Source of the DNA: Marinobacterium profundum
Lineage (GTDB): Bacteria > Pseudomonadota > Gammaproteobacteria > Pseudomonadales > Balneatricaceae
DNA: 36,161 bases
NCBI RefSeq assembly: GCF_001528745.1
Contig: NZ_BCNS01000121.1
Location: forward strand, 1 to 36,161
Direction: 5' to 3'
A model generated the notes under the pieces. That model did not search any database, was not told where the DNA came from, and saw nothing but the letters and a program-made list of their open reading frames with translations. Below are positions 10,233 to 18,372 of this stretch, one piece after another. Made by a program: the position numbers and the translations under genes. How positions within the stretch are numbered: position 1 is the stretch's first letter; the number at the start of each line of letters is the position of its first letter.

Positions 10233-10583
10233 TCAGTTGCCGACAATGGCGTCCAGTTTGGCGGCGCAGATAAAGTCGTTGTCCGACAGACCCTTCACGG
10301 CGTGGGTACAGAAACGTACGATGCAGTAACCCCAGCCCATGCGAATATCCGGGTGATGGTTTTGCTGATCGGCCAGAAAGCAGGCGGCGTTAGTGGTATA
10401 GACCGCCTTGGCAAAGCCCTTGAAGCGAAAATCACGCTCTATATAGCTGGCATCGTCGGCCAGTTCCCAGTCCGGGTGCAGTTGGTGCATTAACGCTTGG
10501 GCTTCCGCAGTACTCAGAGCTGGAATACCGCCTTCGCAGGGTACGCAGGTCTGGCCGGCCAGGTCACAGATTGAATCGCTCAT
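10233..10583 (-). CDS. phhB: Pterin-4a-carbinolamine dehydratase
   Basis: A 116-residue PCD/DCoH enzyme that dehydrates 4a-hydroxytetrahydrobiopterin to the quinonoid dihydropterin, recycling the cofactor of phenylalanine hydroxylase. The active-site signature is present as NHHPDIRMGWGYCIVRFCTH followed by GLSDND. The start at 10583 (MSDSICDL) has a GGAGGA box 7 nt upstream; an in-frame extension to 10631 would overlap no signal and is not conserved in style. It lies 83 nt downstream of phhA on the same strand, the standard phhAB order. Confidence 0.96.
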   Translation of the reverse strand: MSDSICDLAGQTCVPCEGGIPALSTAEAQALMHQLHPDWELADDASYIERDFRFKGFAKAVYTTNAACFLADQQNHHPDIRMGWGYCIVRFCTHAVKGLSDNDFICAAKLDAIVGN

Positions 10584-10666
10584 GGGGGTATCCTCCGGTG
10601 TAGTTGTTAGCTGGGGCAGGGCTTGCCCCATGCAGGCCGTATGTATTGGCGCACAGATGCTGGTGT

Positions 10667-11464
10667 TCAGTTTAGCGCGGCTTTGGGGGCGTATAGTGGC
10701 GCATGCAGCCCCAGTGCCTGGGCATGGTGGATAGTTCCCAGTATGTCGGTGCTGATCAGGTCGCGCAGTTGGTCGAGACCTTCGAGAACAAAGTACAGTG
10801 GCTGGTGAATGTCGATCCTATAGGGCGTGCGCAACACGTCCATCAAATCAAACGGCTGGCGCTGTGCCTGCGGGCTTTCGATGGCGTAGGGCAACTCGCT
10901 GGCCGACGAGGCGAGTCCGGCGCCCAGGGCCTTTAGGCCGCCGTTTTCGCGAATCAGGCCAAACTCTACGGTAAACCAGTAGAGCCGGGCCAGCCAGACA
11001 TGATCCTGAGAGCGGGCCTTCGTGCCCAGCACGCCTATGTGGTGCGAAAATTCGGCGATCTGCGGATGGGCCAGCAAGGGGGTGTGGCCGAAGATCTCGT
11101 GAAAAATATCCGGCTCCTGCAGGTATTCCAGTTCATCGCGCGAACGGATAAAGGAGGCCGCCGGGAAGATGCGGGCGGACAGCAGCTGATAGAAACGGTC
11201 GAAGCCGATCAGGGCCGGTACCGGCGTGACGCTCCAGCCCGTTGCCTGCTGCAGGCGTTGTGATACCTCGACGCACTGTGGAATCCGCTGCGGGCTCAGT
11301 GCCAGCTGGGCCAGGCCCTCGGTGAATACCCGGCTGCAATAGCGCTTGGCCCGTGCCTGCTGAGGGCTGAACAGAATCTGCCAGACCGCGTCTTCCTCGG
11401 CGCTGTAGGGAATCATGCCCTGGGCGTCGGGTTGGTGGGCCTGGTAGCGGCTTGTGGTTTTCAT
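10667..11464 (-). CDS. phhA: Phenylalanine 4-monooxygenase
   Basis: A 265-residue monomeric bacterial phenylalanine hydroxylase that converts L-phenylalanine to L-tyrosine with tetrahydropterin, O2 and Fe(II). The iron ligands are visible as His122 and His127 in PDIFHEIFGHTPLL and Glu167 in YWFTVEFGLI. The segment YFVLEGLDQLRDL near the C-terminus is also family-typical. The start at 11464 follows an AGGAG box; an upstream in-frame codon at 11551 would give a 29-residue extension lying in the regulatory region. It is divergent from an Lrp-type regulator, which is its probable controller. Confidence 0.96.
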   Translation of the reverse strand: MKTTSRYQAHQPDAQGMIPYSAEEDAVWQILFSPQQARAKRYCSRVFTEGLAQLALSPQRIPQCVEVSQRLQQATGWSVTPVPALIGFDRFYQLLSARIFPAASFIRSRDELEYLQEPDIFHEIFGHTPLLAHPQIAEFSHHIGVLGTKARSQDHVWLARLYWFTVEFGLIRENGGLKALGAGLASSASELPYAIESPQAQRQPFDLMDVLRTPYRIDIHQPLYFVLEGLDQLRDLISTDILGTIHHAQALGLHAPLYAPKAALN

Positions 11465-11575
11465 GGTGGGCTCCTGCACAGCATTCCATACCTCATTAGA
11501 GTATCGAAGAGCGCGGGAAATTTGCTTGCGCTGTTGTACAAAACACCGCAACCTTTGAAAGGATATTGCCTATAT

Positions 11576-11597
11576 ATTTTATTTTGAGAAATAAAAT
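11576..11597. promoter_or_regulatory. AT-rich palindrome over the lrp-like start codon
   Basis: ATTTTATT (11576-11583), six bases TTGAGA, AATAAAAT (11590-11597). The right arm includes the first two bases of the ATG at 11596. AT-rich inverted repeats are typical Lrp/AsnC binding sites. Placed in the 131-bp gap between phhA and the regulator, it is a candidate autoregulatory operator. Confidence 0.5.
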
Positions 11598-12072
11598 GTC
11601 TGAAACAATCAAACTGGATAAAACGGATCGGCGTTTGCTGCGCGAATTGCAGCGCAACGGCCGTATCAGCAATCAGGAGCTGGCCGAGCGCACCAGCTTG
11701 TCCACCGCGCCTTGCTGGCGGCGGCTTAAAAAGCTCGAGGACAGCGGCGTTATCAACCGTTATGTGGCCCTGCTGGATAGCCACAAGCTGGGCATGCAGA
11801 CCATGGCTTTTATCCATCTGTCGCTGCTGGATCACAGTGATGCCAGCATTGTTGCCATCGATGAGTTTGTCGAGCAGTCGCCGGAGGTGATGGAGTGCTA
11901 CGCCATCACCGGCAGTGAAGACTATCTGCTGCGCATTGTCACCGAAGACATGGAAGCGCTGGAGCGCTTCATGATGCAAAAGCTGCTCAAGCTCAAGGGC
12001 GTCAAGTCGACCAACAGCTCGCTGGTGCTGCGTCAGAAGAAGTACACCACTGAGTTGCCTATTAGTGATTAG
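11596..12072 (+). CDS. Lrp/AsnC family transcriptional regulator
   Basis: A 158-residue feast/famine regulator. The N-terminal winged helix covers about residues 5-60 (LDKTDRRLLRELQRNGRISN then ELAERTSLSTAPCWRRLKKL) and the C-terminal RAM/AsnC ligand-binding domain about 65-145, including ECYAITGSEDYLLRIVTEDM. Such proteins assemble into dimers to octamers and respond to amino acids. The ATG at 11596 is chosen because it gives the canonical MSETIKLDKTDRR start; an in-frame codon at 11566 would add 10 residues. Divergent position next to phhA suggests control of phenylalanine catabolism, a job done by PhhR in Pseudomonas. The ligand is not deducible. Confidence 0.92.
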   Translation: MSETIKLDKTDRRLLRELQRNGRISNQELAERTSLSTAPCWRRLKKLEDSGVINRYVALLDSHKLGMQTMAFIHLSLLDHSDASIVAIDEFVEQSPEVMECYAITGSEDYLLRIVTEDMEALERFMMQKLLKLKGVKSTNSSLVLRQKKYTTELPISD

Positions 12073-12089
12073 TTAAGCGTACAGGGGCG

Positions 12090-13499
12090 CTATAGCTGTT
12101 CGCGGATCAGCCCCCCCAGCGCCTGAATGGCCTGCAGGTAATAAGGGGTTGCCTCAAAAGTGCTGTAATTCAGCCGAATGCAGTGACTAAAGCGACCGTC
12201 GCTGGCAAAGAGGCTGCCAGGCGTAATGCCGATGCCAGCCTGCTGAGCGGCCCGATACAGGCGGTGGCTGTCAAAGCCTGCGGGCAGTTCAACCCAGCAG
12301 AGGAAGCCGCCTTTGGGGATCAGAGGTACGGCGCAGCCCGGCCAGTACTGGTAGATGGCCTCGAGCAACAGGCCCAGGCGCGTCTGGTAGCGTCGGCGTA
12401 TCTGGCGCAGGTGGCGTTCATAACGGTTGTCGGCCAGAAAGTCGGCCGCAGCCCGTTGCAGTATGCCGGGGGAGGCCAGGGTGGTGACGTATTTGAGGTA
12501 GTTCACCTGCTCATAGTAACGCCCTGGCATGATCCAGCCGATGCGGATATCGGAGTCCAGGGTTTTGGACAGCGAACTGCACAGCAGCACCCGTCCTTCG
12601 GTATCCAGGGATTTTACCGGCGGCGGTCGGCTGCCCTGGTGGCACAGCTCCCCGAACACATCATCCTCGATGATCGGCAGGTCATGCTCGGCGGCGAGCT
12701 GCAACAGACTGTGGCGTGCAGCCGCAGGCATGCAGGCGCCGGTGGGATTGTTGAAACTCGGGTTGGTCAGTATGGCCTTGACCGGCCAGCGTGCCAGCGC
12801 CTGAGCCAGCGCTTCCATATCCATGCCCTGCTGCGGATGACCGGGAATTTCCAGTGCGCGCATGCCCAGGGCTTCGATGCATTGCAGGGTGCCATAAAAA
12901 CAGGGTGACTCCACCGCTATGGTATCGCCGGGGCGCGCCAGTGCCAGCAGTGCCAGGGTGATGGCTTCCTGGGCGCCGTTGGTGATGACGATGTCATCAG
13001 CAGTGGCCTGCAGCGAGGTTGAGTGCATGCGCCTGGCCAGCTGTGCCCGCAGCGCCTGGAGCCCTGGAGGCGCCACGTAGTGGCTGTTGCCGCCGGGGGC
13101 CGCGGCTGTATCCCTGGCGTGGCGTGACAGACGGCGGTAGAAAAATTCGCGGCCGCTGCAGCGAGCATCCGGGTCGGCACTGCCCAAAGGGACCAGCTGG
13201 GCATTTTGGGCTGCGCCTATGATTTCAAGCGCAGTGGCGCCAAGCTGTACCTTGCGCGGTTCCAGTGCTGCACCCGGGTTTGGGCCCAACGGGCGTGCCC
13301 GCACGTAGTAGCCCGAGCGCGGGCGGGGTTCAATCAGCTGCTCGTCTTCAAGCATCATGTAGGCGTGTATCACGCTGTTGCGGCCGATGCTGAGTCTGCT
13401 GGACAGCTCGCGGATCGAAGGCAGCGGGTCGCCGGGCCGCAGCTGTTGCTCCAGAATCTGGTTGCGCAACAGTTCGGCGGTCTGTTCGTATATTTTCAT
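12090..13499 (-). CDS. MocR/PdxR family regulator (GntR HTH fused to aminotransferase-like domain)
   Basis: A 469-residue fusion of an N-terminal GntR winged helix (about 1-70: PLPSIRELSSRLSIGRNSVI, then GYYVRARP) and a class I aminotransferase-like domain (about 95-465). The PLP-site features are NNPTGACMP, IIEDDVFGELC and the Schiff-base lysine in SSLSKTLDSDIRIGW. In this family the aminotransferase domain senses PLP or an amino compound rather than acting as an enzyme. ATG at 13499 is preferred; a GTG two codons upstream (13505) is also possible, and neither has a strong ribosome-binding site. It is divergent from the EamA exporter at 13654, a typical MocR-target arrangement. Confidence 0.9.
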   Translation of the reverse strand: MKIYEQTAELLRNQILEQQLRPGDPLPSIRELSSRLSIGRNSVIHAYMMLEDEQLIEPRPRSGYYVRARPLGPNPGAALEPRKVQLGATALEIIGAAQNAQLVPLGSADPDARCSGREFFYRRLSRHARDTAAAPGGNSHYVAPPGLQALRAQLARRMHSTSLQATADDIVITNGAQEAITLALLALARPGDTIAVESPCFYGTLQCIEALGMRALEIPGHPQQGMDMEALAQALARWPVKAILTNPSFNNPTGACMPAAARHSLLQLAAEHDLPIIEDDVFGELCHQGSRPPPVKSLDTEGRVLLCSSLSKTLDSDIRIGWIMPGRYYEQVNYLKYVTTLASPGILQRAAADFLADNRYERHLRQIRRRYQTRLGLLLEAIYQYWPGCAVPLIPKGGFLCWVELPAGFDSHRLYRAAQQAGIGITPGSLFASDGRFSHCIRLNYSTFEATPYYLQAIQALGGLIREQL

Positions 13500-13607
13500 G
13501 GGCACAGTCTAGTCATATCTTGGCGTGTCTGTGCTATTGAATGCGACTGTACCCATTCAAATAACGGCGTCTTGTGTCTGTTTTGCCCAAGCCTAAACAC
13601 CGTATGC

Positions 13608-13623
13608 TTGAACCCTTGTTCAA
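13608..13623. promoter_or_regulatory. Perfect inverted repeat in the mocR-like/eamA gap
   Basis: TTGAAC (13608-13613), CCTT, GTTCAA (13618-13623) lie 31 nt before the exporter start. Direct octamers GTGTCTGT also occur twice earlier in the same 154-bp gap. MocR proteins often bind paired sites between themselves and their target, so this is a plausible operator. Confidence 0.35.
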
Positions 13624-13653
13624 CCTAGACTCAGTCACCCAGAGGATTTATGC

Positions 13654-14586
13654 ATGAGCGACTTTCAGGCGCGGCTGGTACGCTGGGTACCGCTGCTTTT
13701 CGTCCTGCTCTGGAGTACCGGTTTTATCGGTGCCAAGTACGGGCTGCCTTATATCGAGCCCTTTTACCTGCTGTTTATCCGCATGCTGCTCACCCTGGTG
13801 GTGTTTGCACTGCTGATGCGCATCTTCAAGGCTCGAGCGCTGGCGCCGCGCCAGGCCATGCACCAGATGGTGGTGGGGCTGATGGTGCACGGGGCCTATC
13901 TGGGGGGTGTGTTTGCGGCCATTAGCTGGCAGATGCCAGCCGGTATTGCCTCCCTGCTGGTTGGGCTGCAGCCGCTGCTGACAGCGCTGATTGCCTGGCA
14001 GTGGCTGGGCAACCGACTACGCAGTCGGCAATGGATCGGTTTGCTCTTGGGGCTTGCCGGTGTGGTGCTGGTGCTGGCGGGGCGTGACTCGGGCGAATCC
14101 GGTGAACTGGTCTGGCCGGCGCTGCTGGCATTGGTGCTGGCGCTGGTAGCCATCTCGGTGGGCACCCTGTATCAGAAGCGCTTTGGCCAGGGAGTTGATC
14201 TGCTCAGTGGTTCTTTTTATCAGTATTTGTCTACAGCTCTGCTGATGGGGCTGCTGAGCTTTGGCTTTGAAACGCAGGCAGTGGACTGGCAGCCGCAGCT
14301 GTTTCTGGCGCTGTTCTGGCTTGTGGTGGGGCTGTCGGTGTCCGCCATACTGCTGCTGATGTTGATGATCCGCGAAGGCGAGGCTGCGAGAGTTGCCAGC
14401 TACTTCTATCTGGTGCCACCGGTGACGGCGCTGGAAGCCTGGTGGCTGTTCGACGAGAGCCTGGCCCCCGTTGCCCTGGGCGGCATCGCCATCGCCGTAC
14501 TAGGTGTGTATCTGGTGATCAGACCTGCCCGGGAAAGCGTGGCAGCGGTAGCTACGCCCAACACCGGGGCCAAGGGTACTGGCTGA
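13654..14586 (+). CDS. EamA/DMT family exporter
   Basis: A 310-residue integral membrane protein with ten predicted hydrophobic segments in two EamA halves (about residues 8-140 and 150-290). The N-terminus LFVLLWSTGFIGAKYGLPYI is typical of the family, as are the glycine-rich helix GLLLGLAGVVLVLAGR and the final helix pair. EamA proteins mostly export amino acids, cysteine derivatives or other metabolites; the substrate here is unknown. An AGAGGA box precedes the ATG. Divergence from a MocR-type regulator suggests an amino compound related to PLP or amino-acid metabolism. Confidence 0.9.
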   Translation: MSDFQARLVRWVPLLFVLLWSTGFIGAKYGLPYIEPFYLLFIRMLLTLVVFALLMRIFKARALAPRQAMHQMVVGLMVHGAYLGGVFAAISWQMPAGIASLLVGLQPLLTALIAWQWLGNRLRSRQWIGLLLGLAGVVLVLAGRDSGESGELVWPALLALVLALVAISVGTLYQKRFGQGVDLLSGSFYQYLSTALLMGLLSFGFETQAVDWQPQLFLALFWLVVGLSVSAILLLMLMIREGEAARVASYFYLVPPVTALEAWWLFDESLAPVALGGIAIAVLGVYLVIRPARESVAAVATPNTGAKGTG

Positions 14587-14673
14587 AATGCCGTGCTGAA
14601 GTCTGCCGGGGGCGGTCGTCCGTTTTTGTTATCATGGCGCCACCTTTTTTGCGTGGCGTGGAGTCTTTAACCG

Positions 14674-15486
14674 ATGCCTGAGTTGCCTGAAGTCGAAACT
14701 ACCCGGCGGGGTGTGGCGCCCTATCTGCAGGATCACAGTGTTCAGGCTCTGGTGGTGCGTCAGCCGCGGCTGCGCTGGCCGGTGCCGCCGGAACTGGCGG
14801 GGCTGATTGAGGGCCAGCCGGTGCGAGGCGTATCGCGCCGTGGCAAATATCTGCTGATCGATTTTGATGCCGGCACTGTGCTGGTGCATCTGGGCATGTC
14901 CGGCAGCCTGAGGCTGGTGCCCGGCGAGCAGCCCGCCGGCAAGCACGATCATGTGGACTTTGTGCTGGATTCGGGCCTTGCGCTGCGCCTGACAGATCCA
15001 CGGCGCTTTGGCGCCGTACTTTGGCAGGAAGCCGGCACCGAGCATGCATTGTTGGCGTCACTGGGGCCTGAACCGTTATCAGAAGCCTTTGATGCGCCGC
15101 TGTTGCAGCAGGCCTGCAAGGGGCGCCGCAGTGCGATCAAATTGCGCATCATGGACAGCAAGGTGGTGGTCGGGGTGGGAAATATCTACGCCAATGAAGC
15201 ACTCTTTGCCGCCGGTATTGATCCGCAGCGGGCAGCGGGGCGTATCTCTGCCCAGCGGCTGGATCGATTGGTGGCTGAAATCAAGCAGGTATTGGAGCGC
15301 GCCATTGCCCAGGGCGGCACTACGCTGCGGGACTTTGTCGGCGGTGATGGCAAGCCGGGTTACTTCAAACAGGAACTGTGCGTCTATGGTCGGGGCGGCG
15401 ATAGCTGCGTCTGCTGTGGTACTGTACTTAAAGAAATTCGCCTGGGGCAGCGCAGTACCGTGTTTTGCCCACGCTGTCAGCGTTAG
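14674..15486 (+). CDS. mutM: Formamidopyrimidine-DNA glycosylase
   Basis: A 270-residue bifunctional glycosylase/AP lyase that removes 8-oxoguanine and formamidopyrimidines from DNA. The catalytic N-terminal proline and glutamate are present in [13 protein letters not shown] (Pro2, Glu3). Lys58 lies in SRRGKYLL, and the helix-two-turn-helix carries [14 protein letters not shown]. The zinc finger [16 protein letters not shown]...CPRCQ closes the protein. It stands alone on the plus strand with no operon partner, as in many gammaproteobacteria. Confidence 0.97.
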   Translation: MPELPEVETTRRGVAPYLQDHSVQALVVRQPRLRWPVPPELAGLIEGQPVRGVSRRGKYLLIDFDAGTVLVHLGMSGSLRLVPGEQPAGKHDHVDFVLDSGLALRLTDPRRFGAVLWQEAGTEHALLASLGPEPLSEAFDAPLLQQACKGRRSAIKLRIMDSKVVVGVGNIYANEALFAAGIDPQRAAGRISAQRLDRLVAEIKQVLERAIAQGGTTLRDFVGGDGKPGYFKQELCVYGRGGDSCVCCGTVLKEIRLGQRSTVFCPRCQR

Positions 15487-15490
15487 CTAG

Positions 15491-15651
15491 CAGCCTGTCG
15501 GGCTTAGCCGGTCTAAGCTAGGGAAAGACCGATTTGAGTTAGTTTTTGAGCTCTTTTGAGGCAAATAGTGGTTCTATTTAACAATGAAGAGTACGCAAAG
15601 TAACCAAATCCGGCTTTTTCGCAGTGGACCAGTGTTAAGTCCGAGTGACTG
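15491..15651. mobile_element. MITE-like 161-bp element with imperfect terminal inverted repeats
   Basis: The left end CAGCCTGTCGGGCTTA (15491-15506) and the reverse complement of 15636-15651 (CAGTCACTCGGACTTA) agree at 12 of 16 positions. The interior is AT-rich and non-coding, unlike the flanking genes. No target-site duplication is obvious. A 15/16 copy of the left end occurs at 2102-2117, showing that the end sequence recurs in this genome. It is probably a non-autonomous element or a repeated intergenic module, sitting between mutM and the hydrolase. Confidence 0.5.
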
Positions 15652-15690
15652 TTCGGGGCGAGTATGGCTTATTACAGGGGTTTATAATTT

Positions 15691-16626
15691 ATGACCGCAG
15701 CGCAATCCGCGTTGACTGACAAGGCGCTGCAGCGCAACGGCTTTCGCGAGCAGTTACGCGATGGTTTGGGGATTCAGGAGCTATTGCAGGGCAGGGAAGT
15801 GCTGCAGATTGAGTCGGATCCGCCGATTCACTGCGAGTTGTACGAGTTCGACAGTCAGGCTCCGGTACTGCTGTTTCTTCCGGGGCTGGGGACTTACTCT
15901 GAACTCTATGCCGAACTGCTTGCGGGCATTCGGGATCAGGGGTTCAACGTTGTAGGCGTTGATCCCCGTGGACACGGTTATTCCGGAGGCGAGCGCGGTT
16001 ATTACAGTGTCGAGGACACAGTAGGAGACCTGCAACGCGTGCTGGATACGCTGCAGGAGCGCTTCAGCGGGCCTATAGGCGTGTTTGGCTACTCCGGTGG
16101 TGCGGTAGCGGGCCTTGCGCTGGCCGAACAGGACAGTCGAGTGCAGGCTCTGTTGTGCGGCACGCTACTGCTGAGTGAGCTGGCCCCCGATGTACTGCAT
16201 GGCCTGGGTTGGCAGTGGACGAGCGCATCGGCCTGGATGTTTCCGCGCATGCGGGTGCCGCTCAAGGGCTTCATTGACTTCGAAGCTCTGCTGGCCGGTC
16301 ACCCGGCGGGCCCGCTGATCAATGCCGATCCCATGGTTGTGTTCGAGTATCCGTTGCGTACCCTGGCGAGTTTGTTCAGTCGCAGCGCGGGCATTTTGAA
16401 GCAGGAGTATCCGTTCTCGCTGGCCATTATGCAGGGCACTCGGGATGAGGTACTGGATGTGGATTATGCTCGCCGTGTCGTAGCGCAGTCCGTGCAGCCG
16501 ATTGAGCTGGTACTGATCCCGGCCGAGGGACACATGCTGCCCTGGGACAACGCACCCGCGCTGGCGCAACGCTCGGCGCAGTGGTTTCATCAGCAACTGC
16601 AAGGCTCGCAAACAGCTCCCGCCTGA
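15691..16626 (+). CDS. Alpha/beta hydrolase (serine aminopeptidase S33-like lipase/esterase)
   Basis: A 311-residue alpha/beta-hydrolase fold protein without a signal peptide. The nucleophile elbow is GYSGG with Ser135, the oxyanion-loop region is LFLPGLGTYSELY, the DPRGHGYSGG strand-loop is typical of monoacylglycerol-lipase-like members, and the likely acid and base are Asp252 (GTRDEVL) and His281 (EGHMLPWD). The substrate is unknown; small acyl esters or monoacylglycerols are the family norm. It ends only five bases before the phased PhoB boxes of the next operon. It is preceded by a MITE-like element and has no evident partner gene upstream. Confidence 0.85.
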   Translation: MTAAQSALTDKALQRNGFREQLRDGLGIQELLQGREVLQIESDPPIHCELYEFDSQAPVLLFLPGLGTYSELYAELLAGIRDQGFNVVGVDPRGHGYSGGERGYYSVEDTVGDLQRVLDTLQERFSGPIGVFGYSGGAVAGLALAEQDSRVQALLCGTLLLSELAPDVLHGLGWQWTSASAWMFPRMRVPLKGFIDFEALLAGHPAGPLINADPMVVFEYPLRTLASLFSRSAGILKQEYPFSLAIMQGTRDEVLDVDYARRVVAQSVQPIELVLIPAEGHMLPWDNAPALAQRSAQWFHQQLQGSQTAPA

Positions 16627-16630
16627 GTCG

Positions 16631-16687
16631 CTGTCATCCCGGTGTCATGCCCTGTTCATGTGGCTGTCACCGGCGGCATCGGACAAT
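16631..16687 (+). promoter_or_regulatory. PhoB box array and -10 element
   Basis: Four 11-bp units in perfect phase: CTGTCATCCCG (16631), GTGTCATGCCC (16642), TGTTCATGTGG (16653) and CTGTCACCGGC (16664). The consensus PhoB half-site is CTGTCAT followed by four bases. GACAAT at 16682-16687 starts 11 nt after the last CTGTCAC heptamer, the normal distance for a PhoB-activated promoter that lacks a -35 box. The downstream genes encode a PAP2 phosphatase and a glycosyltransferase. Confidence 0.8.
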
Positions 16688-16719
16688 GCACCTGACTGCA
16701 ATCCTGTCAGGTGATGCCG

Positions 16720-17253
16720 ATGAATACGCTGCAACAGAAAATCACTCAGCTTGATACGCTTGCGTTCCACTGGTGCCAGGGGCATGCCCGGGCACCGCAG
16801 CTGGCGTCTGTCAGTCGCTGGGTGTCGAGGCTGGGGGATGGCCTCTGCTATATCCTGCTGGGCGTTGTGCTGGCGCTGTTTGAACCCGACGACGGGCATC
16901 GCTTCCTGCAGGCCGGCCTGCTGGCGTTTAGTATCGAGCTGCCCGCCTATCTGTTGCTCAAAAACCTGATCAGACGTGACCGGCCCTGTGATCGCTTCGA
17001 TCACTTCTCGGCCTATATCAAACCCTCGGATCGTTTCAGTTTCCCCTCTGGTCATGCGGCGGCTGCCTTTACCTTTGCCGCTGTGATGGTGGCGCACTAT
17101 CCCAGCCTGCTGTTACCGCTCTATGGGCTGGCCAGCCTGATCGGTGCCTCCCGCGTATTGCTGGGCGTGCATTTCCCATCGGACATTCTCGCCGGCGCCT
17201 TGCTGGGTATCTGCTGCGCGCAGCTGGGCATTCTGTTGTTCGGGTTGGGCTAG
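16720..17253 (+). CDS. PAP2 superfamily membrane phosphatase
   Basis: A 177-residue integral membrane phosphatase. The three PAP2 signature motifs are present: KNLIRRDRP, SFPSGHAAAAF and SRVLLGVHFPSD. Family members dephosphorylate phosphatidate, undecaprenyl pyrophosphate or related lipid phosphates at the membrane. The start at 16720 is favoured because an AGGTGA box at 16709-16714 lies 5 nt upstream; ATG 16714 and GTG 16711 are in-frame alternatives. It is the first gene after the PhoB boxes and is followed after 6 nt by a glycosyltransferase, so the two are co-transcribed. This points to a lipid-phosphate substrate released under phosphate starvation; the exact substrate is unknown. Confidence 0.88.
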   Translation: MNTLQQKITQLDTLAFHWCQGHARAPQLASVSRWVSRLGDGLCYILLGVVLALFEPDDGHRFLQAGLLAFSIELPAYLLLKNLIRRDRPCDRFDHFSAYIKPSDRFSFPSGHAAAAFTFAAVMVAHYPSLLLPLYGLASLIGASRVLLGVHFPSDILAGALLGICCAQLGILLFGLG

Positions 17254-17259
17254 CTGGCC

Positions 17260-18300
17260 ATGAAAATACTCTATGGCGTGCAGGCGACAGGGAATGGGCA
17301 TATTACCCGGGCGCGGGTCATGGCCGGTGCTCTGGCAGCACAGGGGCTTGAGGTGGATTATCTGTTCAGTGGCCGCCCCGCGGAGCGGCTGTTTGATATG
17401 GAGGTCTTTGGGGATTATCGCTGTCGCCGCGGCCTGACTTTCCAATATGGCGCCGGCGGGCGTGTGAATGCGCTAGGTACTCTGTGCAGCAACAATCTGT
17501 GGCAGCTGTGGGGCGATATCCGCGGGCTGGATCTGAGAGGCTATGATCTGGTGATCAGTGATTTCGAGCCGATCTCGGCCTGGGCTGCACGACGCCAGGG
17601 CGTACCCAGTATCGGCATCGCCCATCAATACGTGTTCAACTACGAATTGCCAGGGCGACATCAGGGTCGCCTGACCCGCAGTGCCATTCGCCTGATGGCG
17701 CCGGTGGATACCGCCATTGGTCTGCACTGGCATCATTTTAACCAGCCCATACTGCCGCCGCTGATTTCCCCACCGCGCTATCCGGTGACGCTCGAAGCCG
17801 ACAAAATTCTGGTGTATCTGCCCCATGAGAGCCGCGCTCAGCTGCTCGACTGGTTCAGTCGCTTTGCGGATTATCGCTTTGTGATTTACTGCGATAGCCC
17901 AAAGCCCGAAACACAGCAAAACTTGCAGTTCCAGCCTTTCTGTCGCGATGGTTTTGAGCGCGACCTGGCCAGTTGTGCCGGCGTGATAAGTAACAGTGGC
18001 TTTGGGCTGGCCAGCGAAACGGTGCAGTACGGCAAAAAATTGCTGAGCAAACCCTATCGAGGCCAGGTGGAGCAGCTCTCCAATGCCGAAATCATGCAGC
18101 AGCTGAATCTGGCCTGGGTGGTGAATGGCGACTGTGATCTGGCGCAACTTAAACGCTGGCTGCAAGCGCCCAATCCGCCCGCTGCACCCTATCCGGATGT
18201 GGCCGCTGCGCTGGCGAGCTGGATTGCCCAAGGCCATGTCGAGCCAGCGGCATCTCTGGCAAAGCGTCTGTGGAGCCACCACGCCGCCCACACTGGGTAG
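17260..18300 (+). CDS. MJ1255/VC2487-family glycosyltransferase
   Basis: A 346-residue soluble GT-B-fold protein of the MJ1255/VC2487 family. The N-terminal Rossmann half opens MKILYGVQATGNGHITRAR, a glycine-histidine loop like that of UGT/MurG-type transferases. The C-terminal half carries ILVYLPHES and the nucleotide-sugar-site-like segment GVISNSGFGLASETVQYGKK. It lies 6 nt after the PAP2 gene, so it should share the PhoB promoter. A role in replacing phospholipid with glycolipid, or in modifying an envelope glycan when phosphate is short, is an inference from context. Donor and acceptor are unknown. Confidence 0.85.
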   Translation: MKILYGVQATGNGHITRARVMAGALAAQGLEVDYLFSGRPAERLFDMEVFGDYRCRRGLTFQYGAGGRVNALGTLCSNNLWQLWGDIRGLDLRGYDLVISDFEPISAWAARRQGVPSIGIAHQYVFNYELPGRHQGRLTRSAIRLMAPVDTAIGLHWHHFNQPILPPLISPPRYPVTLEADKILVYLPHESRAQLLDWFSRFADYRFVIYCDSPKPETQQNLQFQPFCRDGFERDLASCAGVISNSGFGLASETVQYGKKLLSKPYRGQVEQLSNAEIMQQLNLAWVVNGDCDLAQLKRWLQAPNPPAAPYPDVAAALASWIAQGHVEPAASLAKRLWSHHAAHTG

Positions 18301-18372
18301 CACCGCCGGAGCTGTGGCGCGACTAATTGTCAGTCAGGTTTTATCTGAGCTGGCTGCTGGGTTTTCCAATAG

